NCBI RefSeq assembly: GCF_036898825.1
Contig: NZ_JARUND010000001.1
Location: 4,712,001 to 4,776,000, forward strand
DNA: 64,000 nucleotides
Reading direction: 5' to 3'
Source of the DNA: Streptomyces sp. B21-083
Lineage (GTDB): Bacteria; Actinomycetota; Actinomycetes; Streptomycetales; Streptomycetaceae
Under the pieces are notes generated by a model. The model was not told the origin of the DNA. It saw only the letters and a list, made by a program, of their open reading frames with translations, and did not search any database. The stretch's first letter is position 1, and each line of letters starts with the position of its first letter. A program made the position numbers and the translations under genes. Below, piece after piece: positions 63,843 to 64,000 of this stretch.

Positions 63843-63864
63843 ACCTCACGGTGGGGCCCTTCTT
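63833..63864 (+). terminator. Hairpin terminator after att copy 3
   Basis: GAAGGGCCCCACC and GGTGGGGCCCTTC pair around four bases, followed by TTCG. It differs from the copy 1 and copy 2 hairpins by paired changes. Confidence 0.75.
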
Positions 63865-63900
63865 CGTTGAGGGGTGCACTCTGGGTTGCAGTTGCCGAGA

Positions 63901-64000
63901 TCAGGCGGCGGGAGGCTGCTGGTCCGGGCGGGGCCAGAGCAGTTCGCCGACCCTGTCGGCCGTGTCCCTGAGGACGCGGTTGGTGAGGTGCTGGTAGCGG
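63901..64000 (-). CDS. C-terminal end of a third-element tyrosine integrase
   Basis: The minus strand reads RYQHLTNRVLRDTADRVGELLW, then PRPDQQPPAA and stop. This is the tyrosine-recombinase C-terminus, with the nucleophile in RYQHLT, and aligns by eye with RYMHVT and VGDALW at the end of the E1 integrase. It ends 58 bases after att copy 3, mirroring int at att copy 1. The gene continues beyond the window, so element E3 starts here. Confidence 0.85.
   Translation of the reverse strand, partial: RYQHLTNRVLRDTADRVGELLWPRPDQQPPAA

Overview
The window is a Streptomyces chromosome segment. The DNA is GC-rich with strong third-position GC bias and many GTG starts. The first 30 kb follows the known S. 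coelicolor core order: bldC, vdh, a DUF3073 gene, purM, purF, purL-purQ-purS, lsrL, purC, purD, dnaX. These names rest on protein motifs and order read by eye; no database search was run.

1-30.3 kb (core): a gene tail, tRNA-Asp, a small DUF6274-like gene, bldC, a conserved hypothetical, valine dehydrogenase and DUF3073. Purine genes purM/purF, purL/Q/S, purC and purD are all on the minus strand. Between them lie a META lipoprotein, a mycothiol-dependent-isomerase-like protein, an XRE/DUF397 regulatory pair, two small proteins and an Uma2 nuclease-fold gene. An Lsr2 paralogue, tRNA-Gly(TCC), two tRNA-Gly(GCC), and an ABC transporter with an overlapping NarL-type two-component pair follow. The histidine kinase carries a long Gly/Ala/Ser repeat tail. 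purD and dnaX lead to the SRP (4.5S) RNA and tRNA-Ser(GGA).

30.3-45.0 kb (element E1): a complete pSAM2-type actinomycete integrative and conjugative element (AICE) sits in the 3' half of tRNA-Ser. It has a tyrosine integrase, excisionase, HUH replication initiator, SpdD/SpdB-like spread proteins, an FtsK/TraSA-type translocase, a KorSA-like GntR repressor with a family of operators, and a Pif-like NUDIX protein. Its cargo is defence-like: a HEPN + DUF262 pair and an Mrr-like restriction nuclease.

45.0-63.8 kb (element E2): this segment is bounded by second and third copies of the same 86-bp att sequence. It has integrase arm-like repeats at both ends but no integrase, Rep or transfer gene, so it looks like a cis-mobilisable element. 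Its cargo is MerR/SulP, an NhaA antiporter operon, a PucR-type regulator with a CPA1 antiporter, a secreted beta-propeller, and a membrane-stress module: a giant DUF3686-type AAA ATPase, a YqiK-type flotillin, a YqiJ-like membrane protein and a TerD protein. A TGCC-N7-GGCA dyad occurs twice in the PucR/antiporter gap and twice in the YqiJ/TerD gap, suggesting one regulon.

63.8-64.0 kb: immediately beyond the third att copy is the C-terminal end of another tyrosine integrase. A third element (E3) therefore begins there, and the tRNA-Ser site carries a tandem array of at least three islands.
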